NCBI GenBank assembly: GCA_020849275.1 | Contig: JADLGO010000034.1 | Coordinates: forward strand, 62,001-126,000 | Reading direction: 5' to 3' | DNA length: 64,000 nt | Source of the DNA: Chthonomonadales bacterium | GTDB taxonomy: Bacteria > Armatimonadota > Chthonomonadetes > Chthonomonadales > CAJBBX01 | Notes under the pieces: model-generated | Told to the model about the DNA's origin: nothing | Databases searched by the model: none | Seen by the model: the letters and a program-made list of their open reading frames with translations, nothing else | Program-made: the position numbers and the translations under genes | In this document: piece by piece, positions 33,799 through 42,537 of the stretch | How positions within the stretch are numbered: the stretch's first letter is position 1 | How the letters are laid out: every line of letters starts with the position of its first letter

Positions 33799-35586
33799 TC
33801 AGGGCGCCGGCGGCTGGCTCTGGAGCCATCCGTCCCAGTCGGTTGCGCGGGCGAGCGCGAGGTTGGCGTACGAGGAGAGATAGCTGGCCGGCTCGGGCAC
33901 ATAGATCGCCAGACCGTGGGAGCCAGCGTTCAGCGAACCGTGCCGTTCCACGAGCACGGCGGCCTCGACGCTCGACTGCACGGCGGCGGCGGCCGACCGT
34001 AGGTCGGTAGACGGCGTGCCTGCCGCGACGATGCTCGCGTAGTCCCAGAGGTCCTTATTGTCCGGATAGGCGTAGCTCTCGGCCGTGCGACGCGCCGAGA
34101 CCATGACTGCGCGGCTGTCGGCAAGGTGGGCCTGCAGCGCGCCGGCGAAACGACCAAGCGCCGTCGCGACCGCCCCCATCCGCGAGAGGTCTACCGCGGA
34201 CTGCGTGTTGTTGCCACCGGGCCCGTAGGCCTCCAGGGTCCGATCCACGATGGCCCGGGCGAACGCAGGGGCGCTCATCGTCGGGCTGGCGGCAAGGTCC
34301 GCCAGGAACGCATTGTAGACGTACCCCTCGCCCGGCGGGCTCTCCTCGGACCCGACCATCAGCGATGCCGAGTTGCGGATCTCGTAGCCGACCTCCGTCA
34401 TCTGCATGAGCGAGGCGTCGAAGACCACCATGTCCAGCTTCGGCGTAACGTTGAGCGCCTGCGGGAGCTGCCATATCTGGATCTCGTTGCGCGTCTGCTC
34501 GTCGATCGAGACCGACCGCGGGAACGACGCGGGCAACCGGTCGCGCCCGGCGCGCGTTGGCCGCCAACCGGCGCCATGATTCCAGATCACGATCGCGTAG
34601 TGCTCGGCCGGGTAGTTCTGCTGCCCCCAGGCCACGAAGTCGCGCAGCACCTGCCAGCTTCCCATGTCGACGTTGGCGCCCAGATTCTGGATGAGCGCGG
34701 AACTGACCGCGCCGGTGTTGCTGTCCTTCGTCACGTAGTAGCGCCGGGTGCCGGTCCACGACGGGTTGCCGCAGTTGGCGCAGGCCGCCTGCTTCCACTG
34801 CACGACGATGTTAACGTCCTTCGTCGACCCCACCTGCTCCATCTGATTGACGTTGAGAGCGGCGAACTCCTGCAGGTCGTTGGCGGCGTTCAGGAACACG
34901 AGGACGGTCCACCGGGCGCGCGCGACGGCGTTCAGAGGGATCGTGGCGCTTGCGGCCTGCCCCGCGAGGGTCGAGATGGCGATTGAGTAGGCAGAGCCGT
35001 TGCGGACGAGCCTGGCGATGGTGTCGCCGCTGTCCGAGCGCAGCGTGCCGTCGGCGGCAACGTTTACGAGTCCGCCACCGACCTTCGCGCCCACCGTAGC
35101 CCAGAGCGTCGCGTGGCTGGTGTCATCGACGCTCAGATAGACCGAGTCGGGCCCGGAGGAGCCGGCGTATGAGCCGCGAAGGTCCGACGGCGTGGCGCTG
35201 GCCGGGGCCACCCTGTCGGCCGTAAAGGTGAGGACGACCTGACCCGCCTTGCGCACCACGCCGGACGCGGTGGCGCCCGTCAGGGTGCCGCTGACCTGCA
35301 CGGTGGCGTCACCCGACTGCGCGGAGAACTGGCCTCCGCTGGCCGCGTTGCCCTGCGCGCCGCCGGCGGCCGCGAGTTGACCCGCGTCCTGGGCAAGAAC
35401 CGTGAGCCGCCCGTTGGGGTCGACGGTTACGGCCACGCGCGCGGCCCCCGCCGTGCTGAGATACGACCCGGTGGTTCGCGCCGGTCCCGGCCCCGAGCCG
35501 CCACCCCCGCATCCGGCGAGCGCCAGCGGCAGCGCCAGCGCGCCGGCGAGCATGGCCGGAGCGCGCCACGACGATCGGCAAATCAT
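33799..35586 (-). CDS. clostripain-like (C11) lipoprotein with Ser in place of the catalytic Cys
   Basis: The 595-residue protein has a lipoprotein signal (LALPLALAGC, Cys26), then a Gly/Ser linker, two to three beta-rich repeats (about 40-210) and a C11 clostripain-like domain (about 215-595). The His motif VIWNHGAGW is intact (His337), but the family's DAC-L-M nucleophile motif reads DASLMQM, Ser at about residue 392. No frame error is needed to explain this; the codon is TCG. It may be a pseudoenzyme or a serine variant. The ATG at 35586 precedes the signal; the larger open frame upstream is spurious. It is the only gene on its strand here. Confidence 0.85.
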   Translation of the reverse strand: MICRSSWRAPAMLAGALALPLALAGCGGGGSGPGPARTTGSYLSTAGAARVAVTVDPNGRLTVLAQDAGQLAAAGGAQGNAASGGQFSAQSGDATVQVSGTLTGATASGVVRKAGQVVLTFTADRVAPASATPSDLRGSYAGSSGPDSVYLSVDDTSHATLWATVGAKVGGGLVNVAADGTLRSDSGDTIARLVRNGSAYSIAISTLAGQAASATIPLNAVARARWTVLVFLNAANDLQEFAALNVNQMEQVGSTKDVNIVVQWKQAACANCGNPSWTGTRRYYVTKDSNTGAVSSALIQNLGANVDMGSWQVLRDFVAWGQQNYPAEHYAIVIWNHGAGWRPTRAGRDRLPASFPRSVSIDEQTRNEIQIWQLPQALNVTPKLDMVVFDASLMQMTEVGYEIRNSASLMVGSEESPPGEGYVYNAFLADLAASPTMSAPAFARAIVDRTLEAYGPGGNNTQSAVDLSRMGAVATALGRFAGALQAHLADSRAVMVSARRTAESYAYPDNKDLWDYASIVAAGTPSTDLRSAAAAVQSSVEAAVLVERHGSLNAGSHGLAIYVPEPASYLSSYANLALARATDWDGWLQSQPPAP

Positions 35587-35715
35587 GTTGTCGCGATGTC
35601 CCCTCGCAAGACGGTCTCCGGGCCGCGCGCGGCTCGTGTCGTGACGTCCGCGTCCGGGCTCGTGCCTGGAGGGCTTGCGGCGGTCAGCGGGGAACCCCAT
35701 GGAGGAGACCATCTG

Positions 35716-35724
35716 TGCTATAAT
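35716..35724 (+). promoter_or_regulatory. extended -10 promoter for the diguanylate cyclase gene
   Basis: TGC-TATAAT (35716-35724) is a perfect extended -10. The -35 area shows no consensus. Transcription would start near 35731, about 70 nt before the TTG start at 35800. Confidence 0.6.
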
Positions 35725-35799
35725 GCGGTTTGTCACCTTCGTTACCGGCCCCGTGCCCGATGAAGTTCCCGGCACCGACGCCATGCGTTTGGAGGCCGA

Positions 35800-37479
35800 T
35801 TGAACCCACGCCCCCCCGGTATAGACGGACCACCGGGCTCCGCCGCTCAGCGTGTCGTTCGGGTCGCCGTGCACGCTGCCGCGTGGGCGGTCCTGGTCCT
35901 CGGCGCCCCCGCCGTGCTGGCTGTGCCGCCCGGCGCCCTTGCCGCCTTCTTCGCCCTCGTGCTCGCCGCGCGCCTGGCGCCGGTCGCTGTTCCACGTGAC
36001 CGGCCGATCCGCTTCGCTCCCGCTGCCGTCTTTGCGTGCAGCGTGATCGCCAACGGCCCCGCGGCCGGCTGGATCGGTCTGGCGGCGTGCGCCGTCGACG
36101 CGCAACTTCGCCACCGAGGACGCGCCGCTCTCCTCGGCGCACCGACTTACGCGCTCGCCGCCGCCGCGTCGTGGGGGCTCTTTCGGGCCATGCTCGGCGC
36201 TCAAGGACTTCCGCTGCGCCCAGGCCTCTGGCACGTCCTGGCGATGGTGGCGGCCGCCGCTGCGTTCTGCGCGGTTCAGGGGGCGGTCGCGCTTGCCGTG
36301 GCCCCGAGGCGCGCGCGGGTGCGCGAGGCCCTCCGGCGCGAGCCGGTCTCCGCCCAGGCGGTGAGCTTCACGGCCGCGATGGGCGTCGCCCTCGTCTCCC
36401 CCGCGCTCGGCCCCCTGACGGTGCCGGCCCTCGCGGTGCTCGGCGCCATTTGCGGCGGAGCGGTCCGAATGACGGTCGAGAGCGGCCTGCTCGCCCGGCA
36501 ACTGAGGGCCGTGGAGCGGCTCGCGGCGGCCGCGCAGAGCGGAACGCAGGCCGACGGACCACTTGCCCAGTTCCTTGCGCTCACGCGCGAGGTCGTGCCA
36601 TACGACCGTGGCTACCTGCTCCTGCCCGACGACGAAACGGGATGCCTGGAGGCCCGGTTTGCCTTCCCTTGCGACGAGGCGGTCACGCGAGTGTTCGAGG
36701 TTGCGCCGGAAGACATGGCCGCCCTCGTGCTGCGGAGGGGCCAGCCCATGGTCGTGGCCGACACCGGCCGCGATCCCCGGACGGCGCGGTTCCCCCCGGG
36801 CGAGTCCCTGCTGTTTTGCCCGCTACTCGTGCAGGGCAAGGCAGTGGGGCTCGCGCAGTTCGTGCGCAGCGCCGCCGCGCCGTTTCATCGATCGGACTCG
36901 CACCGCATCTCGCCGCTCCTCGCGCAGGCTGCCGTCGCCTCCGAGGGCGTCCACGTGCGCCAGATGATGCGCCATTTCGAGAACATGGCCACCACCGACG
37001 GGCTGACGGGCCTTCTCAACCACCGGCGCCTTCAGGAGGTCCTGCGCCTCGAGGTTGAGCGCGCCGTGCGCTATCGCCGCAGCCTGTCCATACTGATGCT
37101 GGACGTGGACGCGTTCAAGGCCTTCAACGACACGTACGGGCATCCCCAGGGGGATGTGCTGCTGAAAGCCATCGCGCGCATCCTGCGCACCGGAGTGCGC
37201 TCCGTCGACCATGTGGGGCGCTACGGCGGCGAGGAGTTCCTCGCCATCCTGCCGGAGACGAGCCGCGGTGATGCGGCGATCCTGGCCGAGCGGATCCGGT
37301 GCCGCGTGGCCGATGAGGGCTTCGCCACCGGCGACGGCCGCCGCGTGCGCAAGACGATCAGCATCGGGCTCTCGGCCTACCCCGAGAACGCCGCGAGCGC
37401 GACCGAGCTCGTGCAGGCCGCGGACGCCGCTCTCTACCGTGCCAAGCGCTCCGGCAAGAACCGCGTCCTAACTGCCTGA
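35800..37479 (+). CDS. membrane diguanylate cyclase, GAF-GGDEF
   Basis: The 559-residue protein has an N-terminal membrane region of about six helices (30-230), a GAF domain (about 245-390) and a C-terminal GGDEF domain (about 395-559). The active-site motif is GGEEF (residues 475-479), which is active in this form, and a product-inhibition RxxD (RSVD) precedes it. It would make c-di-GMP from two GTP in response to a signal read by the GAF or membrane region. The start is TTG at 35800 with GGAGG just upstream. Its stop overlaps the convergent HEAT gene by 12 nt. No EAL or PilZ gene is adjacent. Confidence 0.9.
   Translation: MNPRPPGIDGPPGSAAQRVVRVAVHAAAWAVLVLGAPAVLAVPPGALAAFFALVLAARLAPVAVPRDRPIRFAPAAVFACSVIANGPAAGWIGLAACAVDAQLRHRGRAALLGAPTYALAAAASWGLFRAMLGAQGLPLRPGLWHVLAMVAAAAAFCAVQGAVALAVAPRRARVREALRREPVSAQAVSFTAAMGVALVSPALGPLTVPALAVLGAICGGAVRMTVESGLLARQLRAVERLAAAAQSGTQADGPLAQFLALTREVVPYDRGYLLLPDDETGCLEARFAFPCDEAVTRVFEVAPEDMAALVLRRGQPMVVADTGRDPRTARFPPGESLLFCPLLVQGKAVGLAQFVRSAAAPFHRSDSHRISPLLAQAAVASEGVHVRQMMRHFENMATTDGLTGLLNHRRLQEVLRLEVERAVRYRRSLSILMLDVDAFKAFNDTYGHPQGDVLLKAIARILRTGVRSVDHVGRYGGEEFLAILPETSRGDAAILAERIRCRVADEGFATGDGRRVRKTISIGLSAYPENAASATELVQAADAALYRAKRSGKNRVLTA
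35988..36003. other. possible degenerate parS-like site inside the cyclase gene
   Basis: TGTTCCACGTGACCGG matches the first 12 of 16 bases of the common parS form (TGTTCCACGTGAAACA). It is read in frame as GTT CCA CGT GAC, where three consecutive codons have T or A in the third position, unusual in this GC3-rich gene. A parB-like gene is 11.6 kb away. It is one site only, so low confidence. Confidence 0.25.
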
Positions 37480-39102
37480 TGCCGCCACGTGATCGACCCC
37501 CAGCTTCTTCAGTCCGAGCTCGGCCGCCGCGCGCGTCTCCCCTGTCCCACTCCGTGCAAGGTCCTGCAGCGCCGTTGTCGCCTCGGGGCCGCCAATGGAC
37601 GTGAGCGCGATGGCCGCCCACCGGCCGGCGGCAGGCTCCGCCGAGGCCGCCTGGCGCGCCGTCGAGACCGCCGCGGCGCCCTGGCGGCCGAGCGCCTGGG
37701 CGGCGAAGTAGGCGCGTGTCGCCTCGCCGGACAGCGCCTTCGCCAGCGCGGGACGCGCCGGCGCGCCGATCGTGGCAAGCGCCTCCGAGGCGGCGGCGGC
37801 GAGCGAGCCGTCCGGGTTGGCGAGCCGCGCCACGAGCGCCGGCACCGCGCCCGCGTTCCCCTCGAAGCCCATCGCGTGCGCCGCTGCGACGCGCACCTCA
37901 CGGACCGGGTCGTTGAGCGCGGCCGAGAGGGCGGCGTTCGACGCCGGGCTGGCGATGCCCTCGAGCGCCTGCGCCGCCCGCACCCGCAGCCGCGGATCCG
38001 GCGCGCGCAGCGCCACGAGCAGCGGCCGCACCGCCGGCTGCCCCGCGCGCGCGAGCGCGTTGACCGCCGCCGTCTGCACCTTCAGGTCGTCGTCCTGGAG
38101 CGCCTTCACGAGGGTGGCGATCGCCGTCGGCGTCGCAATCCGGCCCAGCCCGGTCGCCGCCTGAGCGCGCGCCTCATTGTTGTCATCCGGGCGGTTGAGC
38201 GCCTCGGTGAGTGCCGCCTCGCCGGAGCGGTCGGCGATCAGGGCGATGGCGCCAATGGCCACCCGGCGCACCTGGGCGGTGTCCTTGTGCATCATCTGAA
38301 CGAGTTGCGGGACCGGCGTCTTGCTGCCGACCTTGCCCAGAGCGTTCACGGCGCCCGAGCGCACGCCCACATCGGCGTCCTTCAGGAGGGGCGCCAACTC
38401 CGCGACGCTTCGCTCGCGCTGGTCCTCGAAGGCAGCCAGCACGTCGCCGCCGGTGCCGCGCGCCGCCGCGTCGGCCTTCATCAGGGCGACCACCTTGGGG
38501 ATGATCTGCTCAGCCACCTCAGGCTTGCGCCGCGCCATGGCGCTCTCCAGCGCCGCCTGGTCGTAGTCGGGCAGCGTCGCCTTCAGGAGCGCGAGGCCGG
38601 TCGCGGGGTCCTTCTGACCGAGCGCCTGCAGAACCGTGATACACACCTTGCGCGCGTTCCCGTCGCCGTCCTTAATGCCATTGACCAGTTCCTGCAGGTT
38701 CTCGGGCGTCAGGGTGCCGACCTGGATCAGCCCGACGAGGAGGGCGTCGCGCACGGGCTTGTCGGTGTCCTTGAGGTAGGCCACCATCTGCGTGACGGCG
38801 CTCTTGGGCCCGAAGGTCTTCTTCGGATCCGACGGATCCGGCCCGTTCGCCTCGCCCGAGGCCGCCCAGTCGACCAGCGCCTGAACGATGCGGACGCGCG
38901 TGGGCGTCTCCTCCCCCGTGATCGAGTCCATGAACTGCTCGCCACGCACGAGCTCCTTGGCGGCCGCGATGCGCGCTACGCGGTCGGGGCCGGCCATCGA
39001 GGAGACCACATAGGCCATGTGGCGGCTGTGGTTGATGGCGAGGCCGACAACCAGCCCGACGATGGCGATGAAGATGGCGTAGTTGATGTACTTCCTGTTC
39101 AT
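37468..39102 (-). CDS. HEAT-repeat protein with N-terminal membrane anchor
   Basis: The 544-residue protein has a membrane helix at residues 7-24 (NYAIFIAIVGLVVGLAINHS), then many HEAT/PBS-lyase-type repeats (for example DADVGVRSGAVNALGKVGS and DDDLKVQTAAVNALARAG), each about 31 residues, to the end. HEAT arrays are scaffolds for protein binding. The N-terminal anchor would hold it at the membrane, with the repeats either cytosolic or exported. It is the last gene of the FHA-PP2C-kinase operon, 73 nt after the kinase, so it may be a substrate or scaffold of that signalling set. GGAGGG precedes the ATG at 39102; two in-frame codons upstream a TTG also occurs. Confidence 0.82.
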   Translation of the reverse strand: MNRKYINYAIFIAIVGLVVGLAINHSRHMAYVVSSMAGPDRVARIAAAKELVRGEQFMDSITGEETPTRVRIVQALVDWAASGEANGPDPSDPKKTFGPKSAVTQMVAYLKDTDKPVRDALLVGLIQVGTLTPENLQELVNGIKDGDGNARKVCITVLQALGQKDPATGLALLKATLPDYDQAALESAMARRKPEVAEQIIPKVVALMKADAAARGTGGDVLAAFEDQRERSVAELAPLLKDADVGVRSGAVNALGKVGSKTPVPQLVQMMHKDTAQVRRVAIGAIALIADRSGEAALTEALNRPDDNNEARAQAATGLGRIATPTAIATLVKALQDDDLKVQTAAVNALARAGQPAVRPLLVALRAPDPRLRVRAAQALEGIASPASNAALSAALNDPVREVRVAAAHAMGFEGNAGAVPALVARLANPDGSLAAAASEALATIGAPARPALAKALSGEATRAYFAAQALGRQGAAAVSTARQAASAEPAAGRWAAIALTSIGGPEATTALQDLARSGTGETRAAAELGLKKLGVDHVAASGS

Positions 39103-39175
39103 GCACAAGCCCTCCAGGACCTCGATTCGCCGAGGGCGCCGCCCGATCCTACGCCCGCGCGGCGCTCCGTGCCGC

Positions 39176-40918
39176 TCAGAACGCCCCCCGCATGACGCCA
39201 GCGAAGGCCGCCGACGCCGCGACGCTCAGGGCGGCCAACACGGCGGCCCATGCCTTCCATCGAGCGCGCGAGAGCACCTGCGCGGCGAGCAGCGCGCCGA
39301 TGGGCAGCCCCGTCCGTAGGGCCGCCGACAGGTTGCGGCCGCCGGCCTCCCCGCCGTCGGCGCCCACCACGACCCCCAGGACCATCGCCATCACCACCAT
39401 CAGGGTCCCGGGCGCCAACCGCTCGCCCACCCCCAGGTCGGCGGCCGACGTGACGAGCAGCAGCATCGCCGCGAGGAGCCCGGACGTGGTGGCCGCCGGC
39501 GCCACCATGTGCCGGGCCGAGGCCGGCGTGCCGAACACGACGACCGTGAGCGCCGGCAGAAGCGACAGCACGATGAGCGGGACGAGCCACGGGGCGACCT
39601 GCGCGAACCGTGGCCGTGCCGGCAGCACCGTGGCGGCCACGGGGATCCGGACCGGCCCGGCCTCCGTCTCCAGCTCCACCGCGTCGCGAAAGCACCCCGT
39701 CTGCCAGGCCGCGCCGGAGCGCAAGGTGACCGTCAGGCTCTCCCGCCGACGCACCAGGGCGCGTGGGTTGACCTCCACCCACGCCGGCACGCTGACCACC
39801 CGGCCCCCGCCGGTGACGCCACCTCGCAGCCGAACCACCACGCGCGCCTGCCGGTCGTCGCCCTTGCGGACGCTGCCGAAGTCGATGGCGGCCGGCGCCA
39901 CATCGACCGTCGCCGGCAGCGGCGCGCGCGCGCGGCCAGGAAGCGCAAGGCGCCTGCCACGGCGGGCGTCCGGCGCCGATTCCGGCGTGTCGGCGCGCGT
40001 GCCGGCAGCCCCGGCCGACGAGCGCGCCGGCTGCAACGCCCCAACGACGGCCACGCCCTGGAGCGCAGGGGCCTCGACCACGCGCGCCGCGGGCGTGGCC
40101 GGGGCGCAACCGGCGAGTATGGCGAGCAGGTCGTCGCGGAAGGAGCCCGCGCTCGCGTAGCGATCGCTCTTCTCGCGGGCGAGAGCGCAGTCCAGCACGC
40201 TCTGAAGGCGATCCCGCACGTCGGCCGGCGCTCCCTCCAGCGCGAGCGCCTCGGGCCGCTCCTCGAGCAGCACGCGGCGCCAGGCGAACGGATCGCGAGC
40301 GTTCGGGCAGGCGAACGGACGCCGGCCGGTCAGCATCTCATAGAGCATCACGCCGACGGCCCATATGTCGCTGCGATGGTCCGATTGCCGCTCCTCGGCG
40401 AAGTCCTCGGGCGCCATGTAGGCGTAGGTCCCGGCACCGCCAGCGTAGGCGTTCGTGGCCAGGATCTCCGCCAGCCCGAAGTCCAGCAGCCGCGCCTGGC
40501 CGCTCCGGGTGACAAGGATGTTCGCCGGCTTCACGTCGCGGTGCACCGTGCGCATCGTGTGGGCGTAGTCGAGCGCGCCGAGCACCTGCGCCGTAATCTC
40601 CATGGCCCGCGTGAACGGCAGGCGGCCCTCGGCGCGCAGCATCTCCTGGAGGTTGTCGCCCTTAACGTACTCCATGTCGATGACGACGTGGCCCTCGATG
40701 CGGTCGACCCCGTTCACGCGCACGATGTTCGGGTGGCGCAGGCGGTCCATCACGCGCGCCTCCTCCAGGAAGCGCTCGACGTCGGGGGCCTGAATGTCGA
40801 TCTCCTTCAGAGCGACCTGCTTCTTGAGCAGCGTGTCCCAGGCGAGATAGACGATGCCCGACGCGCCGTGGCCAAGCACGTCGACGCGATCGTACTTGCC
40901 CAGCCTACCCAGTGCCAT
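39176..40918 (-). CDS. Ser/Thr protein kinase with Hydin-like beta domain and C-terminal membrane helices
   Basis: The 580-residue protein has a eukaryotic-like kinase domain (residues 8-270). The Gly loop is GHGASGIV (16-23), Lys38 is in VALKEI, the catalytic loop is HRDVKPAN (Asp128) and DFG is at 146-148, so it should be active. A Pro/Ala linker follows, then an immunoglobulin-like stretch (about 335-435, PAAIDFGSVRKGDDRQARVV) resembling ASPM-SPD2-Hydin domains, then about five membrane helices to the end. Unlike PknB, the extracellular PASTA repeats are absent. It overlaps the phosphatase gene by 14 nt, in an operon with FHA proteins. The Hydin-like domain is on the cytosolic side if the kinase is. 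Confidence 0.88.
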   Translation of the reverse strand: MALGRLGKYDRVDVLGHGASGIVYLAWDTLLKKQVALKEIDIQAPDVERFLEEARVMDRLRHPNIVRVNGVDRIEGHVVIDMEYVKGDNLQEMLRAEGRLPFTRAMEITAQVLGALDYAHTMRTVHRDVKPANILVTRSGQARLLDFGLAEILATNAYAGGAGTYAYMAPEDFAEERQSDHRSDIWAVGVMLYEMLTGRRPFACPNARDPFAWRRVLLEERPEALALEGAPADVRDRLQSVLDCALAREKSDRYASAGSFRDDLLAILAGCAPATPAARVVEAPALQGVAVVGALQPARSSAGAAGTRADTPESAPDARRGRRLALPGRARAPLPATVDVAPAAIDFGSVRKGDDRQARVVVRLRGGVTGGGRVVSVPAWVEVNPRALVRRRESLTVTLRSGAAWQTGCFRDAVELETEAGPVRIPVAATVLPARPRFAQVAPWLVPLIVLSLLPALTVVVFGTPASARHMVAPAATTSGLLAAMLLLVTSAADLGVGERLAPGTLMVVMAMVLGVVVGADGGEAGGRNLSAALRTGLPIGALLAAQVLSRARWKAWAAVLAALSVAASAAFAGVMRGAF

Positions 40919-42377
40919 CCAGGCCTCCCCCGAAGCCCGCCCGGGGGGTCCGCGCCTTCAGGACCTTCAGCCGGTTGCCGTCCACCACGAGCACGTTGCC
41001 CTCTCCGTCCACCGCGACCGCCTCCGGCCGCGTGAGCTGGCCGGCGCCGATCACGCCCCGGCGCGTTCCCGACGCGTCGTAGCGCAGAATGCAGCGCTCC
41101 GCGCGCACCGACACGTACAGATAGCCCTGGCCGTCCGCGGCGAGGTAGGCCTCGGCAGCCGGCTGCTCCGGAGGCAGCGGCGCGGGGATCGGCTGGCTCG
41201 CTGCGCCGTTCGGGTCCACGCGCAGCGTTTTGCCCGTCAGCGTGACGACGAAGGCATTGCCGGCGGGATCGCAGGCGAGCATGGCTCCGCGAACCGGCTT
41301 GGCGAGCAACAGGACCGGCGCCTCGTAGGTGAGCGCGCCGAAGTCACGGGCCGGGGCCAGCGGCCCGGCGGCGGCGTGCGGCCGGGGCGCGGCCGCCAGC
41401 GCATAGTAACGTGCCGCGTACCAGGCGAGGGCGCCACCGAGCGCGACCACCATGCACACTAGCATTGCAACGGCCCATCGCCCACCCTGTCCGGCAGCGG
41501 CGCGCGACGGCGCCGAGATCGCCAGGTCAAGGTCGGTTTCGTAGCCCTCGTCCTCCTCGGCCAGACCGTCCGACGATGGCCCCCGCGGCGCTAGATGCTC
41601 GTAGGCGACGAAGGCGCCGCTCCGCGCGAGGGCGACGGTCACGTTGTCGTCGCCACCGGCCTGCAGGGCGGCGTCCACGAGCAGCCGACAGGTAGCATCA
41701 ACGTCGGCGTCCACCGCCAGCAGGCGGGCGATCTCGCGGTCGGACACCATGTTGGTAAGGCCGTCCGTGCACAGAAGAAGCGTATCGCCCTCGCGCAACT
41801 CGACGACCTCCACGTCGGGCTCCACGTCGTGCCGGATGCCGATGGCGCGCGTAATCACGTTGCGAAAGCGGCTCTGGCGCGCCTGCGCGGCGCTCATCTC
41901 GCCGGCCCGAACATACTCCTGAACGAGCGAATGGTCCTGGCTGAGCTGGGTCAACGCCCGGTCGCGCAGCAGGTAGATCCGGCTGTCGCCCACGTTGCCG
42001 ACCACGGCGGCCCCCCGGCACAGCGCTGCCGCGACGCAGGTGGTTCCCATGCCCCGCAAATCCGGCCGCTCCACGCCCTCGCGCCATACAGCCGAGTTCG
42101 CCGCCTTCAGCGCCCTGGAGAGCGCGTCCGCCAACTCCTCAAGCATCTCGGGTCCCGAGCCGGCCGGAAGCGAGGAGCGCATCGTGTCCAGCACGGTCTC
42201 GACCGCGATGCGACTGGCGATGCCGCCTCCCCTGTGGCCGCCCATGCCGTCCGCGACCACCAGGAGCGCCTCGATCGGACCGCCGAGGGCCTGCGGACCC
42301 AGCACCGTCGCGCTGTCCTGGTTCTCCTTGCGCACGCGGCCGACGTCGGTCAACGAGCCGCAGCGAATCTCCGTCAC
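40905..42377 (-). CDS. PP2C-type Ser/Thr phosphatase with C-terminal repeat domain
   Basis: The 490-residue protein has a PP2C domain (1-240) with TDVGRVRKENQDS, the metal motif VVADGMGGHRGG (Asp43), LLCTDGLTN and DDNVTVAL, all intact. A membrane helix follows at about residues 300-325. A C-terminal part (about 340-490) looks like NHL-type repeats (QLTRPEAVAVDGEGNVLVVD) and would lie outside the membrane. It would dephosphorylate targets of the kinase encoded next (14-nt overlap). I chose the GTG at 42377, with GGGAGAT upstream, rather than the frame's earlier start. The N-terminal phosphatase part matches Stp1/PstP. Confidence 0.88.
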   Translation of the reverse strand: MTEIRCGSLTDVGRVRKENQDSATVLGPQALGGPIEALLVVADGMGGHRGGGIASRIAVETVLDTMRSSLPAGSGPEMLEELADALSRALKAANSAVWREGVERPDLRGMGTTCVAAALCRGAAVVGNVGDSRIYLLRDRALTQLSQDHSLVQEYVRAGEMSAAQARQSRFRNVITRAIGIRHDVEPDVEVVELREGDTLLLCTDGLTNMVSDREIARLLAVDADVDATCRLLVDAALQAGGDDNVTVALARSGAFVAYEHLAPRGPSSDGLAEEDEGYETDLDLAISAPSRAAAGQGGRWAVAMLVCMVVALGGALAWYAARYYALAAAPRPHAAAGPLAPARDFGALTYEAPVLLLAKPVRGAMLACDPAGNAFVVTLTGKTLRVDPNGAASQPIPAPLPPEQPAAEAYLAADGQGYLYVSVRAERCILRYDASGTRRGVIGAGQLTRPEAVAVDGEGNVLVVDGNRLKVLKARTPRAGFGGGLDGTG

Positions 42378-42438
42378 AGGCGATCTCCCTCGCCGCCGGA
42401 CGCCCGACGACGACCACGCGGCGCCGCGCAAGACGGCG

Positions 42439-42537
42439 CTACTCCAGGTCGCGGCGGACCAGCCACGTGACGTAGAGGACGAACAGGACGAGGAGCCCGA
42501 GGAACGCGAATCGCGCCAGGCCGAGCACCACGTTCAT
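42439..42537 (-). CDS. 32-residue FhaB-like membrane stub
   Basis: A very short gene between fhaA and the phosphatase: MNVVLGLARFAFLGLLVL, then FVLYVTWLVRRDLE. Its ATG overlaps the fhaA stop (ATGA at 42534-42537). The single helix with an RRDL end is like the N-terminal membrane segment of FhaB/FipA proteins of actinobacteria and Chloroflexota, which normally continues to an FHA domain. Here it stops after the helix, at TAG. I saw no FHA remnant in the 61 bp before the phosphatase start. So it is a bare membrane segment; a remnant or a dedicated small protein. Confidence 0.55.
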   Translation of the reverse strand: MNVVLGLARFAFLGLLVLFVLYVTWLVRRDLE

